Shown one piece after another: positions 1-9,247 of a stretch of 52,149 bases of DNA. The stretch is from positions 1-52,149 of the forward strand of contig CADBTW010000033.1 of NCBI GenBank assembly GCA_902797695.1, given 5' to 3'. This DNA comes from an uncultured Sutterellaceae bacterium (GTDB lineage: Bacteria > Pseudomonadota > Gammaproteobacteria > Burkholderiales > Burkholderiaceae_F). The notes beneath the pieces were generated by a model. It saw nothing but the letters and a program-made list of their open reading frames with translations, ran no database searches and had not been told where the DNA came from. The number at the start of each line of letters is the position of its first letter. Within the stretch, counting starts at the first letter, position 1. A program made the translations under genes and the position numbers.

Positions 1-59
1 AGGCTTATGTGTGCCTCAAGCCTGGTCAGGACATTAACTTCGCGCAGGAGGTGAAGTAA
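1..59 (+). CDS. rplW: 50S ribosomal protein L23, C-terminal end (partial)
   Basis: The first 59 bases read in one frame as the last 18 residues of a protein ([18 protein letters not shown]) and then TAA. The AYV-LK-GQ pattern and the place directly before rplB match the tail of L23, a 50S protein near the exit tunnel. The stop overlaps the rplB start by one base (TAATG), so the two are probably translationally coupled. Most of the gene lies outside the window. Confidence 0.85.
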   Translation, partial: AYVCLKPGQDINFAQEVK

Positions 60-886
60 TGGCTCTCGTCAGCATGAAGCCGACGTCCGCTGGGCGTCGC
101 CACATGGTCAAGGTCGTTCATCCGGAACTCCACAAGGGCAAGCCCTACGCTCCCCTTACCGAGAAGAAGAACCGCATCAGCGGCCGTGACAACTACGGTC
201 ACATCACGACGCGTCACAAGGGCGGCGGCCACAAGCGTGCCTACCGTCTGATCGACTTCCTCCGCAACAAGGACGGAATCGTCGGCCGCGTCGAGCGCCT
301 CGAGTACGATCCGAACCGCACCGCTCACATTGCCCTCGTGCTTTTCGCCGACGGCGAGCGCCGCTACATCATCGCCCCGAAGGGCCTGAAGGCTGGCGAC
401 AAGGTCGTGTCCGGTTCCGAGGCTGAAATCCGCGTCGGCAACTGCCTGCCGCTGCGCAACATCCCGGTCGGCACGACGATCTGCTGCGTCGAGCTCTTCC
501 CGGGCAAGGGTGCACAGCTTGCTCGTGCTGCCGGTGCTTCCGCCCAGCTGATCGCCCGCGAAGGCGAGTACGCTCAGGTCCGCCTCCGTTCTGGCGAAGT
601 TCGCCGCATCGGCATCGAATGCCGCGCGACGATCGGCATCGTCTCGAACGACGACCACAACCTCGAAGAGCTCGGCAAGGCCGGTGCTCGTCGCTGGCGC
701 GGTGTTCGTCCGACGGTCCGTGGCGTTGTCATGAACCCGGTTGACCATCCGCACGGCGGTGGTGAAGGCAAGACCGGTACCGGCCGTCCGCCGATGTCGC
801 CCTGGGGCCAGCTTACCCGTGGGTATCGCACTCGTAACAACAAGCGCACCGACAACATGATTGTCCAGCGCCGTTATCGCAAATAA
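59..886 (+). CDS. rplB: 50S ribosomal protein L2
   Basis: L2, 275 aa, the usual bacterial length. It is a core 23S rRNA-binding protein needed for subunit association and close to the peptidyl transferase centre. The conserved [13 protein letters not shown] stretch, with the functionally important histidine, lies at about residues 230-242, and the basic tail ends in RRYRK. The start is the ATG inside TAATG, preceded by an AGGAGGTGAAG ribosome binding site inside the rplW end. It belongs to the S10 operon and is followed by rpsS after 10 bases. Start and identity are secure. Confidence 0.98.
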   Translation: MALVSMKPTSAGRRHMVKVVHPELHKGKPYAPLTEKKNRISGRDNYGHITTRHKGGGHKRAYRLIDFLRNKDGIVGRVERLEYDPNRTAHIALVLFADGERRYIIAPKGLKAGDKVVSGSEAEIRVGNCLPLRNIPVGTTICCVELFPGKGAQLARAAGASAQLIAREGEYAQVRLRSGEVRRIGIECRATIGIVSNDDHNLEELGKAGARRWRGVRPTVRGVVMNPVDHPHGGGEGKTGTGRPPMSPWGQLTRGYRTRNNKRTDNMIVQRRYRK

Positions 887-896
887 GGGGGCGTAG

Positions 897-1178
897 ATGT
901 CTCGTTCGCTCAAAAAGGGACCGTTTGTTGACGCTTCCCTTATGGAAAAGGTAACCAAGGCCCAGGAGAGCCGCGACAAGCGTCCTCTCAAGACCTGGTC
1001 CCGTCGTTCCACCATCGTCCCGGAAATGATCGGTCTGACGATTGCCGTCCACAACGGCCGCCAGCACGTTCCGGTTTATATCAATGAGAATATGGTCGGC
1101 CACAAGCTGGGCGAGTTTGCTCTGACCCGCACGTTCCACGGCCATACTTCCGCTGCCGACAAGAAGGCTGCAGCCTAA
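897..1178 (+). CDS. rpsS: 30S ribosomal protein S19
   Basis: S19, 93 aa, a 30S head protein that binds 16S rRNA together with S13. The N-terminus [12 protein letters not shown] and the central [19 protein letters not shown] are family hallmarks. It lies between rplB and rplV in canonical S10 order with short gaps of 10 bases either side. A GGGG-type Shine-Dalgarno sits just before the ATG. Nothing unusual is seen. Confidence 0.98.
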   Translation: MSRSLKKGPFVDASLMEKVTKAQESRDKRPLKTWSRRSTIVPEMIGLTIAVHNGRQHVPVYINENMVGHKLGEFALTRTFHGHTSAADKKAAA

Positions 1179-1188
1179 GGGGTAAATG

Positions 1189-1530
1189 ATGGAAACTACT
1201 GCTATTGTTCGCGGTGTGCGCCTGTCTGCCCAGCGCGGCCGCCTCGTTGCTGACCTCGTTCGCGGCAAGCCCGTTGACAAGGCCCTCAACATTCTGAGCT
1301 TCACTCAGAAGAAGGCCGCCGTCATCATCAAGAAGGCTTTGGAATCCGCCATCGCCAACGCCGAGCACAACTTCGGTGCCGACATTGACGAACTGTATGT
1401 GTCCAAGATCTACGTCGAAAAGGCTTCGACGCTCCGCCGTTTTCAGGCGCGCGCCAAGGGCCGTGGCTGCCGTATCGGCAAGCAAACTGCTCACGTTTTC
1501 GTGACCGTCAGCGACGCGAAAGCTAAGTAA
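1189..1530 (+). CDS. rplV: 50S ribosomal protein L22
   Basis: L22, 113 aa from the second of two adjacent ATG codons (1186 and 1189). The family begins MET-, so [15 protein letters not shown] is preferred. L22 lines the nascent peptide exit tunnel with a long beta hairpin; the segment [21 protein letters not shown] corresponds to that loop. An AAGGGG ribosome binding site lies just upstream. It stands between rpsS and rpsC as usual. The only uncertainty is the one-codon choice of start. Confidence 0.97.
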   Translation: METTAIVRGVRLSAQRGRLVADLVRGKPVDKALNILSFTQKKAAVIIKKALESAIANAEHNFGADIDELYVSKIYVEKASTLRRFQARAKGRGCRIGKQTAHVFVTVSDAKAK

Positions 1531-1539
1531 AGGTGAACT

Positions 1540-2313
1540 ATGGGTCAGAAAATTAATCCCAATGGCTTCCGTCTTCCGGTGACGCGCAACTGGACGTCTC
1601 GCTGGTACGCGGTTGGCCGCAACTTCTCCCGCACCCTGGGCGAAGATCTGAAAGTCCGCAGCTTCCTCGAGAAGAAGCTGAAGAACGCTTCCGTCGGCCG
1701 CATCCTGATCGAGCGTCCGGCCAACAACGCCCGCATCACGATCTACACGGCCCGTCCGGGCATTGTGATCGGCAAGCAGGGTGCTGACATTGAAGTCCTG
1801 AAGGCTGAGGTCCAGAAGATGATGGGCGTGCCCGTTCACGTCGACATCGAGGAAATCCGCCGTCCTGAACTCTGCGCCAAGCTGGTCGCCGATTCGATCA
1901 CCCAGCAGCTCGAAAAGCGCATCATGTTCCGCCGCGCTATGAAGCGCGCCATGCAGAACGCCATGCGCCTCGGTGCCAAGGGCATCAAGATCATGTCTGC
2001 CGGCCGCCTGAACGGTGCTGAAATCGCCCGTACCGAGTGGTACCGCGAAGGCCGTGTGCCGCTGCACACCCTCCGCGCCAACATTGACTACGGCTTCTCC
2101 GAGGCTCACACGACCTACGGCGTTGTCGGCGTCAAGGTCTGGATCTACAAGGGTGACGATTTTGGCGTCGACGTCGCGATGGAGCCCGCTCCTGAGCGCG
2201 AAGGGCGTCGTGGCCGCAGGAACGGCGATCGCCCGGCTCGTCCGGGTGCCCGCCGCGGTGCGCGCCGTAACAATGAGGCTGAAGCCGCCGCTTCGGCTAA
2301 AGACGGAGAATAA
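1540..2313 (+). CDS. rpsC: 30S ribosomal protein S3
   Basis: S3, 257 aa, part of the mRNA entry tunnel of the 30S subunit. [13 protein letters not shown] is the classic N-terminus. A KH domain is seen around residues 60-110 with GIVIGKQG, the GxxG loop that contacts RNA. The C-terminal tail, about residues 210-257, is rich in Arg, Gly and Ala and longer than in E. coli (233 aa); such a tail is common in betaproteobacteria. It is spaced 9 bases from rplV and 3 bases from rplP. Confidence 0.98.
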   Translation: MGQKINPNGFRLPVTRNWTSRWYAVGRNFSRTLGEDLKVRSFLEKKLKNASVGRILIERPANNARITIYTARPGIVIGKQGADIEVLKAEVQKMMGVPVHVDIEEIRRPELCAKLVADSITQQLEKRIMFRRAMKRAMQNAMRLGAKGIKIMSAGRLNGAEIARTEWYREGRVPLHTLRANIDYGFSEAHTTYGVVGVKVWIYKGDDFGVDVAMEPAPEREGRRGRRNGDRPARPGARRGARRNNEAEAAASAKDGE

Positions 2314-2316
2314 GCA

Positions 2317-2733
2317 ATGCTGCAACCCAACCGCACCAAGTACCGCAAGGACCAGAAGGGGCGCAATCCTGGCATGGCCATGCGCGGCGCTAATGTTGCA
2401 TTCGGCGACTTCGGACTGAAGGCGCTTGAACGCGGTCGCATCACGGCCCGTCAGATTGAGGCGGCTCGCCGTGCGATTTCCCGCCACATCAAGCGTGGTG
2501 GCCGCGTGTGGATCCGCATCTTCCCGGACAAGCCCATTTCCACCAAGCCCGCGGAAGTCCGTATGGGCAACGGCAAGGGCAATCCTGAATACTGGGTCGC
2601 CCAGATTCAGCCGGGCCGCGTACTTTATGAAATGGACGGCGTTGACGAGTCTGTGGCTCGCGAAGCCTTCGCCCTGGCAGCTGCCAAGCTTCCGGTGAAG
2701 ACGAAGTTCGTTGTCCGTCAGATTGGCATGTAA
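2317..2733 (+). CDS. rplP: 50S ribosomal protein L16
   Basis: L16, 138 aa, a 50S protein that helps place tRNA in the A site. [17 protein letters not shown] and the basic [15 protein letters not shown] stretch are diagnostic, as is the [13 protein letters not shown] motif. Arg at the MRG position near residue 27 and the whole length match the family. It follows rpsC after only 3 bases and is followed by rpmC, as in the standard S10 operon. Confidence 0.98.
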   Translation: MLQPNRTKYRKDQKGRNPGMAMRGANVAFGDFGLKALERGRITARQIEAARRAISRHIKRGGRVWIRIFPDKPISTKPAEVRMGNGKGNPEYWVAQIQPGRVLYEMDGVDESVAREAFALAAAKLPVKTKFVVRQIGM

Positions 2734-2743
2734 GGAGACGGCA

Positions 2744-2935
2744 ATGGACGTTAAGGAACTCAAGGGACTCGATGAGGCAGCCCTCAAGAAGGAACTCGCA
2801 GACCTGAACCAGGCTCTGTTCAAGCTCCGTCTGCAGAAGGCCACTCAGCAGCTCCATAACACCAACCAGATCCGTTCCGTGCGCCACGACATCGCGCGCG
2901 TGAAGACGATCCTCGCTCAGAAGGCGGCTAAATAA
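2744..2935 (+). CDS. rpmC: 50S ribosomal protein L29
   Basis: L29, 63 aa, a small helical hairpin protein at the tunnel exit, next to L23 and the SRP/trigger factor docking site. The start is the ATG preceded by AAGGAGACGGCA; a longer in-frame reading that begins inside rplP is rejected because it would run through the rplP stop region and does not match the family. The helix pair is visible in [19 protein letters not shown]. Its stop overlaps the rpsQ start (TAATG). Confidence 0.97.
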   Translation: MDVKELKGLDEAALKKELADLNQALFKLRLQKATQQLHNTNQIRSVRHDIARVKTILAQKAAK

Positions 2936-3210
2936 TGACCGAAGAAAAAGTTGAAAAGTCACTCGGCCACACCCTGACGGGCGTGGTGGTGAGCGACAAG
3001 ATGGATAAGACGATCACGGTTCTCGTCGAGCGCCGTGTGAAGCATCCTCTTTATGGCAAGTACGTCGTGAAGACCAACAAGGTCCACGTTCGCGACGCTG
3101 CCGAAGAAGCCTCCGAAGGCGACACTGTCCAGATTTCCGCGACCCGCCCGGTTTCCAAGACGGTTCACTGGAAGCTTGACAAGATCGTGAAGAAGGCGGT
3201 CAAGATCTAA
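2935..3210 (+). CDS. rpsQ: 30S ribosomal protein S17
   Basis: S17, 91 aa, an OB-fold 16S rRNA-binding protein important for early 30S assembly. The signature LTGVVVSDKMDKTITVLVER is present at about residues 13-32. It starts in the one-base overlap TAATG with rpmC. It is the last gene of the S10 block here: a strong terminator follows 33 bases after the stop, so unlike in E. coli there is a clear transcriptional boundary before rplN. Confidence 0.98.
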   Translation: MTEEKVEKSLGHTLTGVVVSDKMDKTITVLVERRVKHPLYGKYVVKTNKVHVRDAAEEASEGDTVQISATRPVSKTVHWKLDKIVKKAVKI

Positions 3211-3242
3211 TCTCAGTTTTCTGGGATCAGGATTGAAAGAGA

Positions 3243-3276
3243 GGAGCCCTGCTGAGAAGCAGGGCTCCTTCTTTAT
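3243..3276 (+). terminator. Rho-independent terminator after rpsQ
   Basis: A perfect 11-bp stem, GGAGCCCTGCT paired with AGCAGGGCTCC, closes on a GAGA tetraloop and runs into TTCTTTAT. It lies 33 bases past the rpsQ stop and separates the S10 genes from rplN. The quality is that of a strong intrinsic terminator; in vivo efficiency is not known. Confidence 0.88.
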
Positions 3277-3324
3277 GGGATGCGTGAAGGCTCGGCTTCT
3301 CGCCGCTGTCAAGTCCGCTTTGCG

Positions 3325-3353
3325 TTGCAAGTCTTCTCCGGATCATCTATACT
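3325..3353 (+). promoter_or_regulatory. Candidate sigma70 promoter P1 upstream of rplN
   Basis: TTGCAA, exactly 17 bases, then TATACT. Both boxes are close to consensus. Predicted transcription start is near 3360, about 330 bases before rplN. No convincing gene lies between it and the second promoter at 3513, so it either gives a long rplN leader or a separate short RNA. Confidence 0.6.
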
Positions 3354-3512
3354 CGCCCCTCTTGTGAACTCCCCTGAAGCTGCGGCGCGGTGCGCGAACT
3401 GCCTGCTGCGGGCGCGGCGGAAGGGCCTTCACAACAACCGAGGCGGTGCCTGCGCTGGAAGCAAGAAAGTTCAGGGCCGTCAAGTCGGTCCCGGTGATCT
3501 GAAAGTCTGTAG

Positions 3513-3541
3513 TTGCAAACATTGGAAAAATAGGGCATAAT
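3513..3541 (+). promoter_or_regulatory. Candidate sigma70 promoter P2 upstream of rplN
   Basis: TTGCAA, exactly 17 bases, then CATAAT. It shares its -35 hexamer with P1, 188 bases upstream. Predicted start near 3548 gives a leader of about 140 nt before rplN. It lies downstream of the rpsQ terminator and is the best candidate for driving the spc block. Confidence 0.65.
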
Positions 3542-3548
3542 CTCAAGC

Positions 3549-3689
3549 TCTGCTTTCCAATTGTGCTTTTGGGAAGTCAGCTCACGGCTGGAGCGGAGGC
3601 GGATTTCTTCCACCGCGCGCTTACAGCTTTCTCCCGTACGGGACCAATACTGTCCGCTATTGCGGCATAAGTTGGGTATTTAAGTAGCC
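3549..3689 (+). promoter_or_regulatory. Leader region of rplN
   Basis: About 140 bases between the P2 start and the rplN ATG with no gene. It holds the palindrome CCCGTACGGG (3633-3642) and a small hairpin CCGC-TATT-GCGG (3654-3665). The Shine-Dalgarno before rplN is weak (only TAAGTAG). The rest of the 479-base rpsQ-rplN gap holds the terminator and two promoters. A regulatory role is inference. Confidence 0.4.
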
Positions 3690-4058
3690 ATGATTCAGAT
3701 GCAATCCAATCTGGACGTCGCCGACAACACCGGCGCTCGTTCAGTAATGTGTATCAAGGTGCTGGGCGGCTCCAAGCGTCGCTACGCCACCGTTGGTGAC
3801 ATTATCAAAGTGACGGTTAAGGATGCGGCTCCCCGCGGCCGTGTCAAGAAGGGCGAAGTCTACGACGCCGTCGTCGTCCGCACCGCCGCCGCTATTCGCC
3901 GTCCGGACGGCTCCTGCATTCGCTTCGACAAGAATGCGGCCGTCCTGCTTGACAGCAAGAAAGAGCCGATCGGCACCCGCATCTTCGGGCCTGTCACTCG
4001 CGAACTCCGCAATGACAAGTTCATGAAGATCGTGTCCCTCGCTCCGGAAGTGATCTAA
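3690..4058 (+). CDS. rplN: 50S ribosomal protein L14
   Basis: L14, 122 aa, the exact family length, at the 30S-50S interface. [27 protein letters not shown] and the C-terminal [25 protein letters not shown] match closely. It opens the spc gene block. Unlike its neighbours it is preceded by a long gap with its own promoters and has a weak ribosome binding site, which may be a control point. Confidence 0.98.
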   Translation: MIQMQSNLDVADNTGARSVMCIKVLGGSKRRYATVGDIIKVTVKDAAPRGRVKKGEVYDAVVVRTAAAIRRPDGSCIRFDKNAAVLLDSKKEPIGTRIFGPVTRELRNDKFMKIVSLAPEVI

Positions 4059-4069
4059 GGAGAGTAGCG

Positions 4070-4387
4070 ATGCAGCGTATCCGCAAAGGTGACGAAGTCA
4101 TCGTTACCACCGGCAAGTTCAAGGGCACCAAGGGCACGGTGACTGCCCGCGTCGACGACCGCCATGTGCTCGTCGAGGGCGTGAACGTCGTGAAGAAGCA
4201 CGTTCGCCCGAACCCGATGATCAATCAGCCTGGCGGCATTGTTGACAAGACGATGCCGATCGACCAGAGCAACGTCATGCTGTTCAACCCTGCCACGAAG
4301 AAGGGTGAGCGCGTGTCTTTCAAGATCGTTGACGGCAAGAAGGTCCGCGTCTTCAAGGACGGGTCCGTCGTCGGCGCCAAGGCCTAA
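4070..4387 (+). CDS. rplX: 50S ribosomal protein L24
   Basis: L24, 105 aa, a KOW-domain protein that starts 50S assembly on 23S rRNA. The KOW motif is seen near the N-terminus ([19 protein letters not shown], about residues 5-23), followed by the conserved [15 protein letters not shown]. It follows rplN with an AGGAGAG binding site and precedes rplE by 9 bases. Confidence 0.98.
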   Translation: MQRIRKGDEVIVTTGKFKGTKGTVTARVDDRHVLVEGVNVVKKHVRPNPMINQPGGIVDKTMPIDQSNVMLFNPATKKGERVSFKIVDGKKVRVFKDGSVVGAKA

Positions 4388-4396
4388 GGAGTCAAG

Positions 4397-4936
4397 ATGT
4401 CCCGTTTCCATACTCTGTACTCCGAGAAGATTGTTCCCGAACTCACGAAGAAGTTCGGCTACAAGTCCGTGATGGAAGTGCCCCGCATCACCAAGATCAC
4501 CCTCAACATGGGCGTTGGTGAAGCCGTTAACGACAAGAAGATCGTCGACAACGCTGTCGGCGACATGACCAAGATCGCCGGCCAGAAGCCGATCATCACC
4601 TACACCCGCAAGGCAATCGCGAACTTCAAGATCCGCGAAGGCATGCCGATCGGCTGCATGGTGACGCTCCGCGGCGAGCGCATGTACGACTTCCTCGACC
4701 GCCTCGTCACGATCGCTTTCCCGCGCGTCCGCGACTTCCGCGGCGTGTCCGGCCGTGCTTTCGATGGCCGTGGCAACTACAACATCGGTCTCCGCGAGCA
4801 GATCATCTTCCCGGAAATCGAGTACGACAAGATCGATGCCATCCGCGGCATGAACATCAGCATTACTACGACGGCGAAGACCGACGAAGAGTGCAAGGCG
4901 CTCCTCTCCGGTTTCAACTTCCCGTTCCGCAATTGA
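4397..4936 (+). CDS. rplE: 50S ribosomal protein L5
   Basis: L5, 179 aa, binds 5S rRNA and contacts P-site tRNA in the central protuberance. The conserved segments [29 protein letters not shown] and [18 protein letters not shown] are all present. Length equals that of E. coli L5. It lies in canonical order between rplX and rpsN. Confidence 0.98.
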   Translation: MSRFHTLYSEKIVPELTKKFGYKSVMEVPRITKITLNMGVGEAVNDKKIVDNAVGDMTKIAGQKPIITYTRKAIANFKIREGMPIGCMVTLRGERMYDFLDRLVTIAFPRVRDFRGVSGRAFDGRGNYNIGLREQIIFPEIEYDKIDAIRGMNISITTTAKTDEECKALLSGFNFPFRN

Positions 4937-4948
4937 GGCAGGTAACAA

Positions 4949-5254
4949 ATGGCTAAACTCGCACTGATTAACCGCGAACAGAAGCGCGAAGCTGCTGTCG
5001 CTAAGTTCGCCGCCAAGCGTGCCGCCCTCAAGGCGATTATCAATGACGCTACCCGCTCCATGGAAGAGCGCATGGAAGCCCGTGCCCAGCTGCAGGCCCT
5101 GCCCCGCGACGCGAGCCCGGTTCGCCTCCGCAACCGCTGCGGCCTCACCGGCCGTCCGCGTGGGAATTTCCGCAAGTTCGGGCTTTCCCGTTCCATGATT
5201 CGTGAAGCCGCGATGCGCGGTGATATTCCCGGCCTGGTCAAGGCTAGCTGGTAA
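4949..5254 (+). CDS. rpsN: 30S ribosomal protein S14, long zinc-free form
   Basis: S14, 101 aa, a 30S head protein. This is the longer form without the zinc-binding cysteine quartet: a single cysteine is present, in [15 protein letters not shown] at about residues 52-66, so it does not depend on zinc. The [21 protein letters not shown] segment near the end is typical. It follows rplE after 12 bases. Confidence 0.98.
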   Translation: MAKLALINREQKREAAVAKFAAKRAALKAIINDATRSMEERMEARAQLQALPRDASPVRLRNRCGLTGRPRGNFRKFGLSRSMIREAAMRGDIPGLVKASW

Positions 5255-5271
5255 GCGAGGAGATACACATA

Positions 5272-5667
5272 ATGAGCATGAGTGATCCGATCGCCGATAT
5301 GCTGACCCGCATTCGCAACGGTCAGATTGTCGACAAGACGGAAGTGGCGATGCCCTCCTCCAAGCTGAAGGTGGCCATTGCCCAGGTTCTGAAGGATGAA
5401 GGCTACATTGATGGCTTCTCCGTTGTTGCCAAGGACGGCAAGGCGGAACTGCACATCGGCCTCAAGTACTATGCCGGCCGCCCGGTGATTGAGCGCATCG
5501 AGCGCGTTTCCCGCCCCGGCCTCCGCATCTACAAGAACCATCAGGACATCCCGCAGGTCATGAACGGCCTCGGCGTTGCGATCGTCTCCACCCCGAAGGG
5601 CGTGATGACTGACCGCGCTGCCCGCGCTGCCGGTGTTGGCGGCGAAGTTCTTTGCTACGTCGCTTAA
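5272..5667 (+). CDS. rpsH: 30S ribosomal protein S8
   Basis: S8, 131 aa, a central 16S rRNA-binding protein and, in E. coli, the translational repressor of the spc operon. [18 protein letters not shown] matches the family from its first residue, so the first of two nearby ATG codons is taken. The C-terminal [25 protein letters not shown] is typical. I did not identify an S8-binding operator by eye around rplE. Confidence 0.98.
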   Translation: MSMSDPIADMLTRIRNGQIVDKTEVAMPSSKLKVAIAQVLKDEGYIDGFSVVAKDGKAELHIGLKYYAGRPVIERIERVSRPGLRIYKNHQDIPQVMNGLGVAIVSTPKGVMTDRAARAAGVGGEVLCYVA

Positions 5668-5680
5668 TCGGAGGTAAAGA

Positions 5681-6214
5681 ATGTCGCGAATTGCAAGAGT
5701 TCCCGTCGTCCTTGCTTCCGGTGTCGACTGCAAGATCAACGAGAAGAACATCACCCTCAAGGGCAAGGTCGGCGAAGTTACGACCCATATCCTTCCGCGC
5801 GTCGTCGTGAAGCAGGATGGCAACAAGCTCAGCTTCGCTGCCCAGGATGACTCCCGCGAGGCCAACCAGAACAGCGGCACGATGTCCGCTCTCGTTCGGG
5901 ATATGAACAAGGGTGTTTCCGAAGGCTTCACGAAGACCCTGACGCTCGTCGGCGTCGGCTATCGTGCGCAGGCCCAGGGCACCAAGCTCAACCTTTCGCT
6001 CGGCTTCTCCCACCCCGTCGTGCATGAAATGCCCGCCGGCGTGACCGTGAAGACCCCGGCCCCGACCACGATCGTGCTTTCGGGTGCCGACAAGCAGCAG
6101 GTTGGCCAGGTCGCCGCCGTCATTCGCAACTACCGCAAGCCTGAACCCTACAAGGGCAAGGGGATCCGGTATGAGAATGAAGTTGTAATCCTGAAAGAAA
6201 CCAAGAAGAAATAA
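5681..6214 (+). CDS. rplF: 50S ribosomal protein L6
   Basis: L6, 177 aa, binds the sarcin-ricin loop region of 23S rRNA close to the factor-binding site. The two repeated alpha/beta domains are visible, with the signature [15 protein letters not shown] near the C-terminus. MSRIARVPV is the usual start, preceded by a GGAGGTAAAGA binding site. Canonical order between rpsH and rplR. Confidence 0.98.
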   Translation: MSRIARVPVVLASGVDCKINEKNITLKGKVGEVTTHILPRVVVKQDGNKLSFAAQDDSREANQNSGTMSALVRDMNKGVSEGFTKTLTLVGVGYRAQAQGTKLNLSLGFSHPVVHEMPAGVTVKTPAPTTIVLSGADKQQVGQVAAVIRNYRKPEPYKGKGIRYENEVVILKETKKK

Positions 6215-6225
6215 GCGAGACGGAT

Positions 6226-6594
6226 ATGATTAACAAAGAGAAAAGCCGTCAGCGTCGCGCGCGTGCTACGCGTGCCCGCATCAAGCTGCAGAAGGTGAAT
6301 CGCCTTTCGGTCCATCGCACCAACCTGCACATCTACGCGAGCATTATCAGTGCAGACGGCGCCCGCGTGCTCGTTTCCGCTTCCACCGTTGAGCCGGAAG
6401 TCCGTGCTCAGCTCGCCTCCGTCAAGGGGCGCGGTGGCAACGTGAATGCTGCCAAGATCATTGGCGCCCGCATTGCTGAGAAGGCGAAGAAGGCCGGCAT
6501 CGAGTCCTGCGCCTTTGACCGTTCCGGATACCGTTATCACGGCCGCGTTGCTGCGCTGGCCGAGGCCGCGCGCGAAGCCGGTCTCAAGTTCTAA
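6226..6594 (+). CDS. rplR: 50S ribosomal protein L18
   Basis: L18, 122 aa, binds 5S rRNA with L5. The basic N-terminus [15 protein letters not shown], the [16 protein letters not shown] strand and the end [24 protein letters not shown] are family features. It lies 11 bases after rplF and 12 bases before rpsE. Confidence 0.98.
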   Translation: MINKEKSRQRRARATRARIKLQKVNRLSVHRTNLHIYASIISADGARVLVSASTVEPEVRAQLASVKGRGGNVNAAKIIGARIAEKAKKAGIESCAFDRSGYRYHGRVAALAEAAREAGLKF

Positions 6595-6606
6595 GGACTG
6601 TGCACA

Positions 6607-7119
6607 ATGGCTAAGTTTCAAGGTAAGAATGCGGCGGCTGATGACGGCTTCCGCGAAAAGATGATCGCGGTCAACCGCGTCACCAAGGTCGTGAAGGGCG
6701 GCCGCATCCTCGCGTTCGCGGCGCTCACCGTTGTCGGTGACGGCGAAGGCCGCGTCGGCATGGGCAAGGGCAAGTCCCGCGAAGTCCCCGCCGCCGTCCA
6801 GAAGGCGATGGATCGTGCCCGCCACGAAATGAAGAAGTATCCGCTCGACCACGGCACGGTTTTCCACGTCGTTGAAGGCCACCACGGCGCTTCCCGCGTG
6901 ATGCTCCGCCCGGCCCCTGAAGGTACCGGCATCATCGCCGGCGGCCCGATGCGCGCCATTTGCGATGCCATCGGCATCACCAATGTCTACGCGAAGTGCT
7001 ACGGTTCCTCGAACCCCTACAACATGGTTCGCGCGACCTTTGACGCCCTGAGCCACATGCATTCTCCGGCCGAGATTGCTGCCAAGCGCGGCAAGAAGGT
7101 CGAGGATATTGTCGGCTAG
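6607..7119 (+). CDS. rpsE: 30S ribosomal protein S5
   Basis: S5, 170 aa, contributes to decoding accuracy and to mRNA helicase activity at the entry channel. The double-stranded RNA-binding-like domain carries [18 protein letters not shown] (about residues 18-35) and the glycine-rich [16 protein letters not shown] follows. The C-terminal domain includes [17 protein letters not shown]. Canonical order before rpmD. Confidence 0.98.
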   Translation: MAKFQGKNAAADDGFREKMIAVNRVTKVVKGGRILAFAALTVVGDGEGRVGMGKGKSREVPAAVQKAMDRARHEMKKYPLDHGTVFHVVEGHHGASRVMLRPAPEGTGIIAGGPMRAICDAIGITNVYAKCYGSSNPYNMVRATFDALSHMHSPAEIAAKRGKKVEDIVG

Positions 7120-7135
7120 TCCGGAGGTAAGAGAA

Positions 7136-7318
7136 ATGGCTGACAAGAAGACTGTCAAGGTTACCCTGGTCCGCAGCCCGATCGGCTGCAAGGCCGATCA
7201 CCGCAAGACGGTGCTGGGCCTGGGCCTCAAGAAGATCCGCCAGACCCGCGAGCTGGAAGACACGCCCGCCGTCCGCGGCATGATCAACAAGGTCTCTTAC
7301 CTTGTTCGTGCCGAATGA
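7136..7318 (+). CDS. rpmD: 50S ribosomal protein L30
   Basis: L30, 60 aa, a small 50S protein. The ATG after GGAGGTAAGAGAA gives [18 protein letters not shown], matching the family; a longer reading beginning inside rpsE is rejected. The motif [23 protein letters not shown] is typical. It is followed at once by rplO. Confidence 0.97.
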   Translation: MADKKTVKVTLVRSPIGCKADHRKTVLGLGLKKIRQTRELEDTPAVRGMINKVSYLVRAE

Positions 7319-7332
7319 TCCGAGGATTTGAA

Positions 7333-7776
7333 ATGCAGATGCGTTTGAACACGATTAAGCCCGCTGAAGGCTCCAAGTCCGCGATCCGCCGCGTCGGCCG
7401 TGGCGTTGGTTCCGGCATGGGCAAGACCGCTACTCGCGGCCATAAGGGCCAGAAGTCCCGTGCTGGCGGCTTCCACAAGGTTGGTTTCGAAGGCGGCCAG
7501 ATGCCGATCTACCGTCGTCTGCCGAAGCGTGGCTTCACTTCCCTTACCCACAAGTTTGTGGAAGAAGTCCGCCTGGGCGACCTCGAGAAGCTCCCGGCTG
7601 ATGAGATTGATCTGCTGACCCTGAAGAAGGCGAACGTTGTCTCGCCGCTCACCACTGAAGCCCGCGTCATTCTTTCCGGGAAGATCTCCCGCAAGGTGAC
7701 CGTCCGCGGCCTCAGCGTGACGAAGGGTGCCAAGGCCGCCATCGAGGCTGCCGGCGGCTCCGTCGTCGAAGAGTAA
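7333..7776 (+). CDS. rplO: 50S ribosomal protein L15
   Basis: L15, 147 aa, a 50S assembly protein with a long basic N-terminal extension that reaches into the rRNA core. The chosen ATG lies 6 bases after GAGGA; one at 7315 lacks a good binding site and 7339 is also possible. [10 protein letters not shown], then the glycine- and arginine-rich segment [20 protein letters not shown], are diagnostic. Confidence 0.96.
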   Translation: MQMRLNTIKPAEGSKSAIRRVGRGVGSGMGKTATRGHKGQKSRAGGFHKVGFEGGQMPIYRRLPKRGFTSLTHKFVEEVRLGDLEKLPADEIDLLTLKKANVVSPLTTEARVILSGKISRKVTVRGLSVTKGAKAAIEAAGGSVVEE

Positions 7777-7799
7777 TTTCTTCAAATTAGGGGCAGAAC

Positions 7800-9125
7800 G
7801 TGGCGTACAGCCGTAACACAAAGGAGCAGAGCAAGGGGAAGTACGCAGACCTCAGGCAGCGTCTGATCTTCCTCGCGCTCGCGCTCGTCGTATACCGGAT
7901 CGGGGCTCACATCCCTGTTCCGGGAATTGATCCTGATATGCTCCAGCAGCTGTTCAACCAGCAGCAGGGCGGCATTCTCGGGCTGTTCAACATGTTCTCC
8001 GGTGGCGCTCTCTCGCGCTTCTCGCTCTTCGCACTGGGCATCATGCCGTACATTTCTGCAGCCATTATTCTGCAGATGCTGTCCTACGTGATGCCCTCTC
8101 TCGAAGCCCTGAGAAAAGAGGGGGAGTCCGGAAGAAGAAAGATCACTCAGTACACGCGCTACACCACGCTGTTCCTGGGGCTCTTCCAGGCCTTCGGCAT
8201 TTCCGCAGCGCTGCAGACCCAGCCCGGTCTGGTCATCAATCCGGGCATCGTCTTCCAGTTCACCTGCGTCGTGTCGCTGGTCACGGGAACGATGTTCCTC
8301 ATGTGGCTTGGTGAGCAGATTACCGAGCGCGGCCTCGGCAACGGCATCTCGATCATCATCTTCGCCGGTATCGTGGCGGGTCTTCCCAACGCGACCACCG
8401 GCCTGATGCAGCTGGTCAGCACCGGTGCCATCAGTCCGCTCGCGGCGATCTTCGTCATCGCCGTGGTGCTCCTCGTCACTGCGTTCGTTGTCTTCATGGA
8501 ACGCGCGCAGCGCCGGATCACCGTGAACTACGCGCGGCGCCAGGTTGGCCGCAGGATCATGGGGGGACAGTCCACGTACCTGCCCCTCAAGATCAACATG
8601 GCCAACGTGATTCCGCCGATTTTCGCTTCCTCCCTGATCCTGTTCCCGGCGACCGTGGCCGGCTGGATGACGGCGAGCGATTCCAATCGCTGGCTCCGTG
8701 ACCTGGCCGCCTCGCTTTCGCCCGGGCAGCCGATCTATACGCTGCTGTACGCAGCGCTGATCGTGTTCTTCGCCTATTTCTACACGGCTCTTGTTTTCAA
8801 TCCGAAGGAAACGGCTGAGAACCTCAAGAAGGGTGGCGCGTTCATTCCCGGCATCCGTCCGGGAGACCAGACCTCGAAGTATGTTGACCGCATCCTTCAG
8901 CGTCTGACCCTGAGTGGTGCAATTTACCTGGTGTTCGTCTGCCTGGTTCCTGAATTCCTGAACCTGAAGTTCAACGTCCCCTTCTACTTCGGCGGCACTT
9001 CCCTGCTGATCGTTGTGGTTGTCGCGATGGACTTCATGAGCCAGGTTCAGGCCTATCTGATGAGCCACCAGTATGAGAGTTTGCTGAGGAAGACAAACTT
9101 CCAAGGCTTTGGCCGGGGAATGTGA
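7800..9125 (+). CDS. secY: Protein translocase subunit SecY
   Basis: SecY, 441 aa, the channel-forming inner membrane subunit of the Sec translocon. Ten hydrophobic segments can be read. The plug-region [12 protein letters not shown] at about residues 33-44 and the cytosolic loop with PEKTAENLKK-like [23 protein letters not shown] around residue 330-350 are typical. The start is GTG, with AGGGGCAG upstream. In many Burkholderiales infA follows secY; here rpmJ comes next after a 216-base gap. Confidence 0.98.
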   Translation: MAYSRNTKEQSKGKYADLRQRLIFLALALVVYRIGAHIPVPGIDPDMLQQLFNQQQGGILGLFNMFSGGALSRFSLFALGIMPYISAAIILQMLSYVMPSLEALRKEGESGRRKITQYTRYTTLFLGLFQAFGISAALQTQPGLVINPGIVFQFTCVVSLVTGTMFLMWLGEQITERGLGNGISIIIFAGIVAGLPNATTGLMQLVSTGAISPLAAIFVIAVVLLVTAFVVFMERAQRRITVNYARRQVGRRIMGGQSTYLPLKINMANVIPPIFASSLILFPATVAGWMTASDSNRWLRDLAASLSPGQPIYTLLYAALIVFFAYFYTALVFNPKETAENLKKGGAFIPGIRPGDQTSKYVDRILQRLTLSGAIYLVFVCLVPEFLNLKFNVPFYFGGTSLLIVVVVAMDFMSQVQAYLMSHQYESLLRKTNFQGFGRGM

Positions 9126-9143
9126 TTCCCGGCGTAGTTGATG

Positions 9144-9247
9144 CAGGCGGCGTCTGCAACGCCGCCGCCTGACAGTCCTCAAGAAGCAGTTCCAGCCACA
9201 GGCAGATTGCTTTATCGCAAGAGGGAGGGATGCACTACGTCCCTCCC
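9144..9247 (+). promoter_or_regulatory. Two hairpins in the secY-rpmJ gap
   Basis: The 216-base gap contains a GC-rich hairpin at 9144-9171 (CAGGCGGCGT paired with a matching right arm, with a bulge) and a second at 9223-9247 (GGGAGGGA paired with TCCCTCCC, 9-base loop). Neither is followed by a good run of T. They could be mRNA processing or control structures at the head of the alpha block, in the place where infA often sits. Confidence 0.4.

Noticed and set aside
1081-2844. Very long minus-strand open frame (587 codons) opposite rpsS-rpmC
   Set aside because: It is the complement of well-established ribosomal genes; high GC and biased codon use produce long antisense frames. No domain is recognisable.
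3280-3540. An 86-codon open frame in the rpsQ-rplN gap
   Set aside because: No ribosome binding site, no family resemblance, odd composition, and it runs across both candidate promoters; likely chance in GC-rich DNA.
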